Both the position numbers and the translations under genes were made by a program. The notes below the pieces were generated by a model that was given only the letters and a program-made list of their open reading frames with translations, had not been told where the DNA came from and did no database searches. DNA of 64,000 nt from Pseudocercospora fijiensis CIRAD86. Taxonomy: Eukaryota > Ascomycota > Dothideomycetes > Mycosphaerellales > Mycosphaerellaceae. Where the stretch lies: positions 3,385,625 through 3,449,624 of the forward strand of contig NW_006921536.1 in assembly GCF_000340215.1 (NCBI RefSeq), read 5' to 3'. Shown here piece after piece: positions 21,958-34,600 of the stretch. Positions within the stretch are counted from its first letter, which is position 1. Each line of letters begins with the position of its first letter.

Positions 21958-24900
21958 TAGCCTTCTTCGTGTTCTTCACGCTAGTCCAATACTTACCTAA
22001 CAACTCAGTTATGTCCTTAAACGAGTCTTTAGCCTCCTACGAGTCCTATTTAGGTAAATAGCCTTACTATCTTAATAGGTACTCCTTCTTGCCTTTCCTA
22101 GTCCGGTGCTACAGGATACGTTCTATAGACTATAGCTCTTTACTATCCGCTAGTATGTCTTCGTGTTTAGTAGGGGCTTCATCCCCCTCGCGTAGGTAAT
22201 ATAGCTTAAGGAGGGATATATAGAAGGTATTATAGATAGTATAATAAGGAGGAAGCTACAACTAATAGGCCTATGCGGAGGAGCCCTTAACTTCTCGAAT
22301 GCGGAATAGACCAATGTATCTTAGTGCGAGCTTAGGCCTTGTTTTGCTATTAGGGGATAGGTGCTTACGGATACGGAGGTTCTTAGTACTTAGCATAACT
22401 ATGTCGCCTTGTTTGAAGGTTATCGGTGTGTAGTGTTTGTCGTAATAGGCCTTCTAATAGGCCTAGGCCTTCGCTAGTTTGTCAGCTATCTTAGCGTAAA
22501 TCTCTCGCATCTTTTGAACCCTCTTAATAGCCGCTAGTATCTTAGGTATTAGTACTTGACACGCTTCCCTTTCCTTGCGCTCGGCCTCGAGCGATAGGGG
22601 GTCTTATAGTAGCGTAGGGTTGCTTCCTATTATAGCGAAATAAGGTAACACCTTAGTAGATAAGTAGATACTGTTATTGTATACGAATTCGGCTAGTTAT
22701 AGGAGATTGACCTAGTTATTAGGGTTCTTATTAATGTAGCTGCGTAGGTACTACTATAGCGTAGCATTCTGCCTTTCGGTCTAACTATCTGTTTATAGAT
22801 AGAATGCTATAGACAGGCGATGCTTGAGTCTTAGCTATAGGCAAATCTCACTCTAATAATGAGATATAAATATCGAGCCTCGGTTAGAGACTATCCCTTT
22901 AGGGGTCCCCTAATAGGTACAGAAGATATTGTTCTATAGCGCTTCTGCTATATTAATAGCAGTCTAATCTTTCCGCGCCGGGATGTATCGAGCGCCCTTA
23001 GTAAACCGGTCTATAACGACTAGGATAGCGTTAAAGATGTCTTTGCTTCCTCTTCGCTTAGCAGGGGGAAGACCTATAATAAAATCCATTGTAAGTTCTA
23101 TAAATAGCTTATAAGGGATTGGCAATGAGGACAACTCGCTAAAAGGCTAATGCTTTGGTGCCTTAATACGTTAATATACGGTATACGTGTTTACGTAGTC
23201 CTTTATATCCCGCTTACTATTTAGCTAGTAGTATATACGCGATAGTAGCTCGTACGACCTCTCTATGCTATAGTAACCGGCAAGCTCACTATTATAGTGT
23301 CGCTTAAGAAGTTCTTGTCTAATCGATTGTTTAGCGGGGACATAGTATCTGCCCTTAAACCTTAAGTAACCTTTGTCGTCGATCGACCAATTACTCTTAC
23401 TAGATCGAGTCTTTCGCCTACTTACAAGCTTGTCTATACGTTTAGTAGCAAAGGCGTCCCTCTACTAAGCCTGTAATAGCTTATCTATAAACGATTGACT
23501 ATCCCTATTTGTAAGGTCATTTAATAGCACCCTCGCTATTAAACGAGGTACGTATTATATGTATCTAATAGCACTAGCAGCCGGATTAACTACATTAGTG
23601 CTATCGCTATTACTATATATTGCGATGTCGACTAGGGAGTTATTATAACTTCTCCTGTCTGTGTCCTTAGCCCTTGCCTTAATACGTACTGTTAATATAG
23701 CAAGAGCATTAACATACTTTAAGCCGTCGCGGAGTCCGGTAAGCCGCTTATCCTACGCGTACTTATTAATAATACGGGCTATAGCAATCTTATGCTACAG
23801 GGTTAGAAACAATAAATTAATGGATTGCTAAGTCCCGCTATCGTAATTAGGTCGCCTCGATAGGCTATTAGCAGGGTTGCTTACGCCTAGCCGATGTAAT
23901 ACATTAAAATCAAACCTAGCGAGGTAGACGGCCTATCTAGCCTATCGACCTATAACTCTAGTAACCTTAGTGATGCTACGGAGGTTGTTATAGTCTGTGT
24001 AGACCTGTATCGTATATTGGGCCCTATCGAGGTAATGCCTCTAATACTTAAAGGCCTCGACAATAGCTAAGAGCTCTTGCTCGTAGGTCTCGTAGCGACG
24101 CTTAGCATCGATTATCTTCCTCGAGAAGAAGGCAATCGGGTGCTAGTAATAGTCATTATCTGATTACTAGGATATAATAGCCGATATAGCGAACTGTAAA
24201 GCGTTAGTCTCAATTCGGATCTGCTTGTTTAGTACGAAATAGTGTAATAAGGGGACTTTAGTAAAGCGCTGCTTTAGACCGTTAAAAGCGGCTTGTGCTC
24301 TATTAGTCTATTTGAACTCTCTAGATAGATTGGCCTTAGTTTTAGTAAGTTCCGTTAGTAGCATTACGTGCCGCGAGTAACCTTCGATAAATCGACGGTA
24401 GAAGTTAGCAAAACCTAGGAATAATTGAAGCTCTTTAATGCTAGTAGGTATTAGCTATTTAGTAATAGTCTTGATTCGATTAGGATTAGCCTTAATACCC
24501 TTAGTTAATACGAGGAAGCTAAGGAAGGACACCTCCTTAGCAGCAAAGGTGTATTTAGAAGGCTTGCAATATAGGCTATAGGCCCGCAGGCGGTCGAGGA
24601 CCTTTCGTACTACAGCCTAGTGTTCTATAATGTTAGGTGAGTGCGTGTAAACTAGGATGTTATCTAGGTAAACTATACAGAGGTAATCTAATAGGCCCGA
24701 AAGGGCCCGATTAATATAGGACTAGAACGTTGTAGGGGCATTAGCTAAGCCGAATAGCATAACTAAGTACTCGAAATGCCTATAACGAGTGCGAAAGGCT
24801 GTCTTCCATTTATCGCTCTTACGGATACGGATGCGGTAATAGGCGTCCTTAATGTCTAATGTAGTATAGTAGTAAGCACTAGAAAGGCGATCGAGGGTCT

Positions 24901-25849
24901 TATTAATAAGAGGAAGTGGGTAGCGGTCTTTGATAGTAACAGCGTTAAGCCTACGATAATTAATATATAGACGTAGGCTACTATCCTTCTTTAGTACGAA
25001 CAGGATAGGGGCGCTAGCAGGGCTATTACTATACCGAATGCGACTATTAGCTAGGTTTTCCTCTAGGTACTCACGCAATATAGCAAGCTCTCGTTTACTA
25101 AGGTTGTAGAGAGGTCTAAAAGGGACCTCTTTGCCTTCTATAATATTAATCTTATAATCCGTCTCTTTAAACATAGGCAATGTCGATGCCAAGTAGTGTT
25201 TGAATACATTAATATAGGTCTCTCGAATAGGTTCTAGTATACGCTTAAGCTGTTTAGGATCTATGCTATTAGGGGGCACTAGTTCATCGTTATTACTACC
25301 GAGTAGGTCGGCAGTTAGATTAGAGGAGGCGGGAGTTAGGTTGCTAATAAACAGGACCCTAATATCATTAAGACACTCGCTAATATCGATGTATTCAATG
25401 TCCTCTTTCCTAGCGATTCTAAATCGCCATTGTTGACTGCCTAAGTCTATAACTATAGTATAGTACTTAAGAATAGGGTTACTAATAACAATGTTAGATA
25501 GGAGGCTATCTATATCTACTACGTAGGTAGTGAAGTTTAGTAGGCGCTTATTGCCGAGGTCGTCTCTTAGGGCTATATAGACATAGTAGGCTCCGTAGGT
25601 CAAGTGCCGAGCGTTATTAAACTAAGCAAGGGTTGGCAGGTTAGTCCTAGGCAGTTGTCGAAGGTCTAATTGCTTAGCTAGGCGATAGCTAATAAGGGCA
25701 CTAACTGAATTTCCTAGATCTAGTGTAACCTTAGTCTTATAGTTAGTTCTATGCGTATCCGATACGAGACAGGTGCGTGTAATAGCTAGCACAATATCGA
25801 TAGTCTTACGCCGTATAAGGCTAACAGTTAGTGCGGCGCTTACTCTTTT
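21958..25849 (-). pseudogene. pol: pol of Gypsy-B, RIP-inactivated but with longest surviving frame
   Basis: Contains the longest uninterrupted transposon frame of the nest (24722-25603, 293 codons), spanning the link after protease and the first half of RT ('[11 protein letters not shown]', '[12 protein letters not shown]', '[12 protein letters not shown]'). It then breaks at a TAG and continues to the YLDN box at 24659-24670. RNase H, integrase and chromodomain follow with many TAG codons. Some Trp codons lost in other copies are kept here ('QQWRFRIA', 'KWKTAF'), so RIP is slightly lighter. Confidence 0.9.
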
Positions 25850-27217
25850 TTCGAAGGTTAGCCTATAGGGGTAGCGTTAGCTACTAAAAGGTGCTTTCGG
25901 TGTTTAGCGGTAGTACGGTCGATTCGGGCCTAGTCCTTAGGTTTATCGCATTAGCCTAGTAGATAGCTAGTGCTGTCACAATTAAAGCACTTTAGTCCGG
26001 TTAGGGGATTGCTATAGCTGTTACCGCTATTGTTAGCCGAACGATTAGTACTATAGGGATACGAGCCCCTTCTACGGCCCCTGTTACGGCCCCCTCTATA
26101 TAGCCGCCGGCTACGGCTTCTTCTACGGTCGTTGTTACTATTCCTATTGTTAGCGTAGTTGTCTTAGTAGGAACCTTGATTTCCTCCGCGGCTACGGTTG
26201 CTACGGTTGCTAGTAGGTCGGATCCTTAATTCTAGTCGTTGCTAGAGCTAGATAGCTCGTTTAGCAGTTTCGACTTCGACTATGAATTAAATGCGTATAA
26301 GATTAGCCTATTTAAACACACGGCGGCGGTCTAATTTAAGGACTAATTCCTATCGCAATTTAGGGCGTATTTCGGAAATCTAGATAGAGTCGGTCTTAGC
26401 TAGCAAATCGTCCTCGAGGGTCTTCAAATAGGCCTTAAATAAACGGGCTAATTGATCAGTCTTTTGCTTAGCCCGAAGGTACTAGTCCTAAGCGTGTTGT
26501 TGCCTTAGTATAGGGTTTCTAAGGGTGTCTAGCATAATAGTTTTGTAGGTTTGCTACTAAACAGCGGTCTGATTAGTAAGGGAGTCAAAGTGGTCATCCT
26601 AGGTACGCTTTAGGTCTCTATTAATGTATTGTATAGCATAGACGACTAGCGAATAGTCGTCTAGCAGGGCCCTTAGTGCATTTCGTTAGTTAAGCTTATA
26701 GTTACGAATGTAGTCGTTGTATTGCTTTCGACTAGAGCTATTAAACACGGTATAGTCCTTGAGTTTAGCATCCTTCTTCTAGACTAGGACTGATAGTAAG
26801 GAAGGCCCTGCTATCGGCTTAGTATTAGTTGTTAGGGCCTCCTAAAGGCGGCGAATTTCGAGGAGGTTATCCTTTAGCTGTTGTTCTTAACGTAGGGCAG
26901 TAAGCCTGTTTTAGGTAGCTTCTTAGAGTCTCCCTACTGGTTGGGGGCTAAAGGCTAGTTAGCTATATCGACGGTTAACAATATTGTTAAGAATGTCGTC
27001 GATAGGCAATTCTAGGTTATTACCTAGAACTATAGGTTCTTCTTTAATAGGCTCTCCGGCAGGCTCTTCAGTAGGAGGCACTTCAGCAGGCACTGTGCCA
27101 CTAGCGTTGTCGTTGCTAGCGCTGCTAGCGGCAGCACGGTTGTTGTTTCGTAATAAACCAGCTATTCTAAGGGGCGACACTAATAATGTATTGTTAGCCC
27201 CTAAGATACGGATGTAG
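25850..27217 (-). pseudogene. gag: gag of Gypsy-B, RIP-inactivated
   Basis: N-terminal Ala/Ser/Pro-rich segment at 26959-27180 with a shorter Pro repeat than in copies A and C, then coiled coil, basic stretch (26060-26150) and CCHC knuckle near 25960-26000. Several in-frame TAG codons. Confidence 0.82.
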
Positions 27218-27437
27218 CGGAATTAGTAGATATCGGCTTAGTATACTTGACTTAGTGTAATAGGCTGTGTAGAAGGCCTTGCTTAATAATTAGTACGGTT
27301 GTTTCGATAGAATAGTACGTGTAGGTCCCGTTCTTCGGGCGCAATATAGTTAGATTAGTCTTGTTCGTAGCTATACCGCTAAAAGCTTAAAATAAGGACT
27401 ATCTAGCTGCTGCCCTTAATGGGTGGATCGAATACTG

Positions 27438-27633
27438 TATAAGAAGGGTATACTAGTAGGTAGATAGGGTAGTAGTAGGTACGAGTAGTATTCGATAAGG
27501 ATCTAGGAGGAGAAGGAGGAAGGCAGGAGAGTTAGCCTAACGCTAAGCGCCAAGCCCTACCTAAGGCACTAAGACCCTAGCTTCACTCGGCCTAATTATA
27601 TGCCAATTACGTGTAGCCTCTTTAGCTCTAACA
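27438..27633 (-). repeat. 5' LTR of Gypsy-B
   Basis: 196 bp, ends gctctaaca on the plus strand, immediately followed by the cggac target duplication. Self-complementary primer site (atcgaatact) in the bases just before 27438. Confidence 0.93.
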
Positions 27634-27638
27634 CGGAC

Positions 27639-28640
27639 GATCGATTTACTAAGTACTATCGGTTTAAGTTTGCTATATATAATATTAGTATACGCCGTAA
27701 GGCGCGTTCTAGCTCTATCTACTTTATAAACCGATATCCAGACTAGATATCGCTTACTAGTAGTAAGCTACGTATAGCCTTCGCGAACAATACGACTAAG
27801 TTAGAAGCTCTCCTATACTTAATCCTACGCTAGGTATAGAACCTAGTAGGCACTCGATTATTCTAGAACGGTATATGTAGCAACCTAGTAGCTTACGTTT
27901 ACGATATTAGTATACTAAACCTGTTCTTTACGCTTAGTATAGCGGACCTATACTAGCCGTTATTAGTACGCCTCCTACTATAATATAAAGATTAGCTACT
28001 AGGAGATTAGAACGCTAAGGTATATATTACTCGACGCAATCTATGCGATTATCTATATTATACTAACGCGGCAACGCCTACTTTGTACGTTACGTTAGTG
28101 TCTTCCTTAAGACCGTACTTAAGCCTAAATTTAATATTAAGGACTTCTAGTACCGATTTAAATAGCAAGGCCGTAGTAGTACTTATATATATAGCTTCTT
28201 ATAGTCTAAAGCTATCCTAAAGTAGAATCTCTTAGATAAGGTAGGTCGTTAGGATTTCCTAGAGTTCTAGGGACGCTACATTATAGCTATAAATCCTAAG
28301 CCAAGCCGTAAGAAGGCGCCTATTAACGAGAATAGCGGCATTTAACTTAATATAGCGGATGTTAATAATACGTAGGTATAGCTATCTAATTTAGACCCCG
28401 TAGTAGTTCGGGTTAGTTAAGGTTAGTTTGCTAAGCCGAAGATCTAGTTTAGTTTAGGTTAGTTTGCTAAGCAACTATAGGAGTAGTAGGTTCGAACTAT
28501 AGAATTTCTCGGTTTCTAAGAAGTATAAGAATATATACGTAACTCGAAGCAAGCCCTTTATAAGATACGAGAGTATAGCCGGTAGCGTAGCTAGTATTTT
28601 CCAGTTATAGGAAGGTACTTGTATTACCTTAAATCTATAG
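27639..28640 (+). pseudogene. Helitron Rep (HUH) core, piece 3, RIP-inactivated
   Basis: Continues piece 2 in frame: 'DRFTKYYRFKFAIYNISI', then 'NLFFTLSIADLY' (Helitron_like_N; family has 'DLHW'), 'RRNLCDYLYY', 'KPKFNIKDF', stop, 'YRFK', stop, 'QGRSSTYIYSFL'. The two HUH histidines are expected at 28184-28186 and 28190-28192, and both codons are TAT (Tyr). 'AINPKPSRKKAPINEN' and 'NIADVNNT' follow, typical of fungal Helitron Rep proteins. No helicase motifs could be found downstream before the next relic, so the gene is probably also truncated near 28640. Role when intact: rolling-circle replication initiator of a Helitron. Confidence 0.8.
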
Positions 28641-29851
28641 ACAACTAGCTAAGGGCACTAACTAATTAATAGCATATATATATATATAAGCTATTATAGT
28701 ATAGTTTAGAAACTGCACTTATTAGGTATGAATTTTATCCTTTTGCTCTCTATTTAATTCCCTAACTACTTAGTAGAATATCCTTATCTAGATCTAGGTA
28801 GAACTTATCGATTTTACTCGAAGCCCTCCTTAAGAAGTTTTAACACTTTCTTACTAAACTATTCTCTAATATTAAGTACTAGGATAGCTCCTCCCTCGGT
28901 ATCGCCGTATCGGTATAGTATATAAAAGAGCTATAAAGCAGCTCTATACTACGTTCTACTAGTTACTCGCTTTACTAAGGCCGCGTACTAGTTTGTTCCT
29001 TAGAACTCTTAGTTATTTAGTAGATATAAAGGGTAGGGTAGGAAGTAACTTCCGTATTATATAAGGAGGTAGAGGCTACTACTAAGGAGTCCTTTAACCT
29101 ATAGAAGATAGTAAAAGATATAGAGGCTACTATAGGTCTAGATACCTAGTTGAATTTCTAGTAGGTAGAGTATAAGGATATTTAGAGGGAGTATTAGGTA
29201 GAGTTGCGAAGGCAGGTATATAATATAGTCTAGAAAACAGGGATAATGCCTATAACTATAAGTATTAGGTTCTTTAACCTTCCTCCCTTTTCCCTATTTT
29301 CTTTTTATAAAAATCTCAACTAATATAAACTAACTAGAATGTCTATCTTCTTTTAGTTTTTTATAAGACCTAGTAGCGTAGCTAGTAGCGTAGCCGGCCT
29401 TTTTACTCCTTAGTACTAACGGGATTTTCGAAGACTTCTATTCCGTACGGCTAATAAAGTATACTATACTATATATATATATACTTAGAGAGTATTTAGA
29501 GCGCGGTATATAGCGCCGTATAATAGCGGCACATTTCGTATATAGAAACGCTTATAGATAATACTAAGAATATCCTTCCTACTAGAATATCTATCCTACC
29601 TACTACTATCTCGAATATAGACATTCTAGCCTTTAAGAATCTAATCGAGGGCTTGAAAATCCTTATCTATAATCGTAATACGCTTCGCGTAGATAGCTAT
29701 AAGGTTAACTGCTAAAATAGTATTAGTATAGTTCAAAAAGAGGTAGAAGAGAAATATATATTCGAAGATACGAACTAGGTAGGCTTCTAAAGCCTTATAA
29801 AGGGCTTCTATTACGGAGGCTTAGAAGCGATAGTCTAGTATAATATACTAG
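28641..29851. other. Unassigned RIP-degraded relic left of Gypsy-D
   Basis: No recognisable domain. A plus-strand stretch near 29560-29830 is fairly open ('ILPTTISNIDILAFKNLI', 'RNTLRVDSYKVN') but unknown. A motif gcgtagctagtagcgtagccgg (29376-29398) recurs partly at 28578-28596 and inverted at 40330-40361. The stretch continues at 40207 when Gypsy-D is removed. Confidence 0.4.
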
Positions 29852-30047
29852 TGTCAGGGCTAAAGAGGCTATACGTGATTGGCATGTAACTAGGCCAAGT
29901 AAAGCTAGGGTCTTAGTGCCTTAGGTAGGGCTTAGCGCTTAGCAATAGGCTAACTTGCCTGCCTTCCTCCCTCTCCTCCTAGCTCCTTATCGAATACTAC
30001 TCGTACCTACTACTACCCTATCTACCTGCTAATATACCCTTCTTATA
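29852..30047 (+). repeat. 5' LTR of Gypsy-D
   Basis: 196 bp, TGTCAGGGC...CTTCTTATA. The following bases taatattcgatc are the primer site, with one RIP-type difference from the other copies. The LTR holds the partner atcgaatact. Confidence 0.93.
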
Positions 30048-30269
30048 TAATATTCGATCTGACCTTTTACGGTAGTAGCTAGATAGTCCTTATTTTAAGC
30101 TTTTAGCGGTATAGCTACGAACAAGACTAATCTAACTATATTACGCCCGAAGAACGGGACCTATACGTACTATTCTATCGAAACAACCGTACTAATTATT
30201 AAGCAAGGCCTTCTATACGGCCTATTATACTAAGTCAATCGTACTAGACTAATATCTACTAATTCCGCT

Positions 30270-31645
30270 ATATCCGTATCTTAGGGGCTAATAATACATT
30301 ATTAGTGTCACCCCCTATTACAATAGCCGGCTTATTACGAAACAACAACTATGCCGCCGCTAGCAGCGCTAGCAATAACAACGCTAGTAGCACAGTTCCC
30401 GCTAAAGTGCCTACTAAAGTGCCTCCTACTAAAGAGCCTACCGGAGAGCCTATTAAAGAAGAACCTGCAATTCTAGGTAATAATCTAGAATTACCTATTA
30501 ACGACATTCTTAATAACATTGTTAATCGACGATATAGCTAGCTAGCCTTTAGCCCTTAACTAGTAGGGAGACTTTAAGAAGCTACTTAAAACAGGCTTAC
30601 TGCCCTACGTTAAGAACAATAGCTAAAGGATAATCTCCTCGAGATTCGCCGTCTATAGGAAGCCCTAACAACTAATACTAAGCCGATAGTAGGGCCTTCC
30701 TTACTACCCGTCCCTATCTACTAAGCTTAAGGACTATACCGTATTTAATAGCTCTAGTCGAAAATAGTATAACGACTATATTCGTAACTATAAACTTAAC
30801 TAGCGCAATGTACTAAGAGCGCTACTAGACGACTACTCCTTAGTCGTATATGCTATATAGTATATCAATAGCGACCTAAAGCGCATATAGGATAACTATT
30901 TCGACTCCCTCGACGACTAGACCGCTATTTAGTAGCAGACCTACAAAACTATTATGCTAGACACCCTTAGAAACCCTATACTAAGGCAACAACACGCTTA
31001 GGACTAATACCTTCGAGCTAAACAAAAGACTAATTAATCGGCTCGCTTATTTAAGGCCTATTTAAAGACCCTCGAGGACGATTTGCTAGCTAAGACCGAC
31101 TCTATCTAGATTTCCGAAATACGCCCTAAATTGCGATAGGAACTTATCCTCGAATTGGACCGCCGCCGTGTATTTAAATAGACCAATCTTATACGCATTT
31201 AATTTATAGTCGAAGTCGAAACTACTAAACGAGCTGTCTAGCTCTAGTAACGACTAGAATTAAGGATTCGACCTACTAGCAACCGTAGCAACCGTAGCCG
31301 CGGAGGAAACTAAGGTTCCTACTAAGACAACAATGCTAATAATAGGAATAGTAACAACGACCGTAGAAGAAGCCGTAGCCGGCGGCTATATAGAGGAGGC
31401 CGCGATAGGGGCCGTAGAAGGGGCTCGTATCCCTATAGTACTAATCGCTCGGCTAACAATAGCGGCAATAGCTATAGCAATCCCCTAACCGGACTAAAGT
31501 GCTTTAATTGTAACAGCACTAGCTATCTACTAGGCTAATGCGACAAACCTAAGGACTAGGCCCGAATCGACCGTACTACCGCTAAGTACCGAAAGCACCT
31601 CTTAGCAGCTAACGCTACCCCTATAGGCTAACCTTCGAAAAAAGA
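30270..31645 (+). pseudogene. gag: gag of Gypsy-D, RIP-inactivated
   Basis: N-terminal Ala/Ser/Pro-rich part (30305-30541), Gln-rich coiled coil with TAG/TAA, capsid-like helices, basic Arg/Gly stretch (31350-31420), zinc knuckle at 31500-31541 (CFNC-NSTS-Y-LLG-stop-C; His to Tyr). Same pattern of RIP damage as the other copies. Confidence 0.85.
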
Positions 31646-34600
31646 GTAAGCGCCGTACTAACTGTTAGCCTCGTACGGCGTAAGACTATCGACATTGTGC
31701 TAGCTATTATACGTACCTGTCTTATATCTAGGCCCGATACTAACTATAAGGCAAAGGTTATACTAGACCCCGGAAATTCAGTTAGCGCCCTTATTAGCTA
31801 TTACCTAGCTAAGCAATTAGACCTTCGACAACTGCCGAAGACTAACCTGCCAACCCTTGCTTAGTTTAATAACGCTCGGTACTTAACCTATAGAGCCTAC
31901 TATATTCCTATAGTTCTAAAAGACGACCTCGGAAATAAACGCCTACTAAACTTTACTACCTACGCGGTAGATATAGACAGCCTCCTATCCGATATTGTTA
32001 TTAGCAACCCTGTTCTTAAGTACTATACTATAGTTATAGACCTAGGCAGCTAATAGTAGCGATTTGGAATCGCTAGGAAAGAGGACATTAAACACATTAA
32101 TATTAGCGAGTGCCCTAACGATATTAGGGTCCTATTTATTAGCAACCTAACCCTAGCTAATCCGACTACCGACCTACTCGGTAGGGATAATAAAGAACCT
32201 ATGCCCCCTAACGGCATAGACTCTAATTAGCTCGAACGTATACTAGAGCCTATTCGAGAGACCTATATTAATGTGTTTAAACACTACTTAGCATCGACAT
32301 TGCCTATATTTAAGGAGACAGATTATAAGATTGATATTATAGAGGGCAAAGAGGTTCCTTTTAGTCCCCTCTATAACCTTAGTAAACGAGAGCTCGCTAT
32401 ATTGCGTAAGTACCTAGAGGAAAACCTAGCTAACGGTCGCATTCGGTATAGTAATAGCCCTGCCGGTGCACTAATCCTGTTTGTTCTAAAGAAGGATAGT
32501 AGCCTACGGTTATACGTCGATTACCGTAGACTTAATGCTATTACTATTAAAGACCGCTATCTACTTCCGCTTATTAATAAGACCCTCGATCGCCTTTCTA
32601 GCGCTTACTACTACACTATACTAGACATTAAGGATGCGTACTATCGTATCCGTATTCGTAAGGGCGACGAATGGAAAACAGCCTTCCGTACTCGCTATAG
32701 CTATTTCGAATACTTAGTTATGCTATTCGGCTTAGCTAATGCCCCTACAACATTCTAGTCCTATATTAATCGGGCCCTTTCGGGTCTATTAGACTATCTC
32801 TATATAGTCTACCTAGATAACATCCTAGTTTATATACATTTACCTAATATTATAGAACACTAGGCCGTAGTACGTAAGGTCCTCGACCGCCTACGAGCCT
32901 ATAGACTATATTACAAACCTTCTAAATGCACCTTTGCTTCTAAGGAGGTGTTATTCCTTAGCTTTCTTATTTCAACCGAGGGTGTTAAGGCTAATCCTAA
33001 CCGGATTAAAACAATTACTAAATAGCCCGTTCCTACGTCTATTAAAGAGCTTCAATTATTCCTAGGTTTTACTAACTTCTACCGTCGGTTTATTAAGGGC
33101 TATTTACGGCATATAATGCCCCTAACTAAGCTTACTAAAACTAAGGCCAACCTAACTAGAGAGTTCAAATAGACTAACAGAGCATAAGCCGCTTTTAACG
33201 GCCTAAAGCAACGCTTTACTAATGTCCCCTTATTGCACTATTTCGTACTAAGCAAGCAGATCCGAATTGAAACTGACGCTTTACAGTTCGCTATATTAGC
33301 TATTATGTTACAGCAGGCTAATAATACCTATTAGCACCCGATTGCCTTCTTTTTACGGAAGATAATCGATATAGAACGTCGGTACGAGACCTACGAGCAA
33401 GAGCTCCTAGCAATCGTAGAAGCCTTTAAGCACTAGCGCTATTATCTCGATAGTACTTAGCACCCTATTTAGGTCTATACGGACTATAACAACCTCCGTA
33501 GAATTACGAAGGTTACTAGGGTTATAGGTCGATAGGCTAGATAGGCCGTCTACCTCGCCGGGTTCGATTTTAATATATTATATCGGCTAGGCGTAAGTAA
33601 CCCTGCTAATAGCCTATCGAGGCGACCTAATTATAATAGCGAAACCTAATACATCAATTCTCTGTTTCTAACCCTATAGTATAAGATTGCTATAGACCTT
33701 GCTATAAAGCAGGCGTAGGATAAGCGGACTTCCGGACCCCGCGGCGGCAACAAATACTATAGCGGAGTTGTCGTTCTTCTAGTATACGTTAAAAAGGACG
33801 TAGATCGCTCGAGCTATAACGACTCGATTAAAGATATTGCTATCTATAGCGATAGTACTATAGAAGAGGTTGCAGTTAATCCGGCTACTAGTACTATTAG
33901 ATATATATAATACGTACCTCGTTCGATAGCGAGGGTGCTATTAAATAACCTTACAAATAGGGATAGTCAATCGTTTATAGATAAGCTGTTGCGTGCTTAG
34001 TAGAGGGACGCCTTTGCTATCGAGCGCACTAATAGGCTTATAAGTAGGCGGGCGACCCGATCTAGTAAGAGTAATAATAATTAGTCGATCGACGACAAAG
34101 GTTACTTAAAGTTTAAGGGCAGATACTATGTCCCCGCTAAACAATCGATTAGATAAGAGCTTTTGAAGAGGCACTATAATAGTAAACTCGCTAGTTACTA
34201 TAGTATAGAGAGGTCGCACGAGTTACTATCGCGTATATACTACTAGCCGAATAGTAAGCGGTATATAAAGGAGTATATACAGACCTGTATAGTATGCTAG
34301 CGAGTTAAAGCACTAAAGCACTTACTATTTAGCGAGTTGTCTTTACTCCCTATTCTAAAGAAGCCATTTGCAGAGCTTACAATAGATTTTATTATAGGTC
34401 TTCTCCCTACTAAGCGAAGAGGAAGCAAAGACATCTTTAACGCTATCCTAGTCGTCGTAGACCGATTTACTAAAGGCGCTCGTTACATCCCTACTAGGAA
34501 GGATTAGACAGCTATTAACTTAGCTAAGTTACTGTAGAATAATATCTTCTATAGCTATTAGGGAACCCCTAAGGGGATAGTCTCTAACCGAGGCTCGACA

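Larger units (their letters stand above)
13524..27633 (-). mobile_element. Ty3/Gypsy chromovirus copy B, its 3' LTR split by copy C
   Basis: Outer bounds have a perfect 5-bp target duplication cggac (13519-13523 and 27634-27638). The left LTR is split: 13524-13702 and 20750-20766, with copy C in between. The internal part is 20767-27437 and the right (5') LTR 27438-27633. Without copy C and its duplicated TSD the element is 7063 bp, the family length. Inserted in the Helitron frame. Confidence 0.94.
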
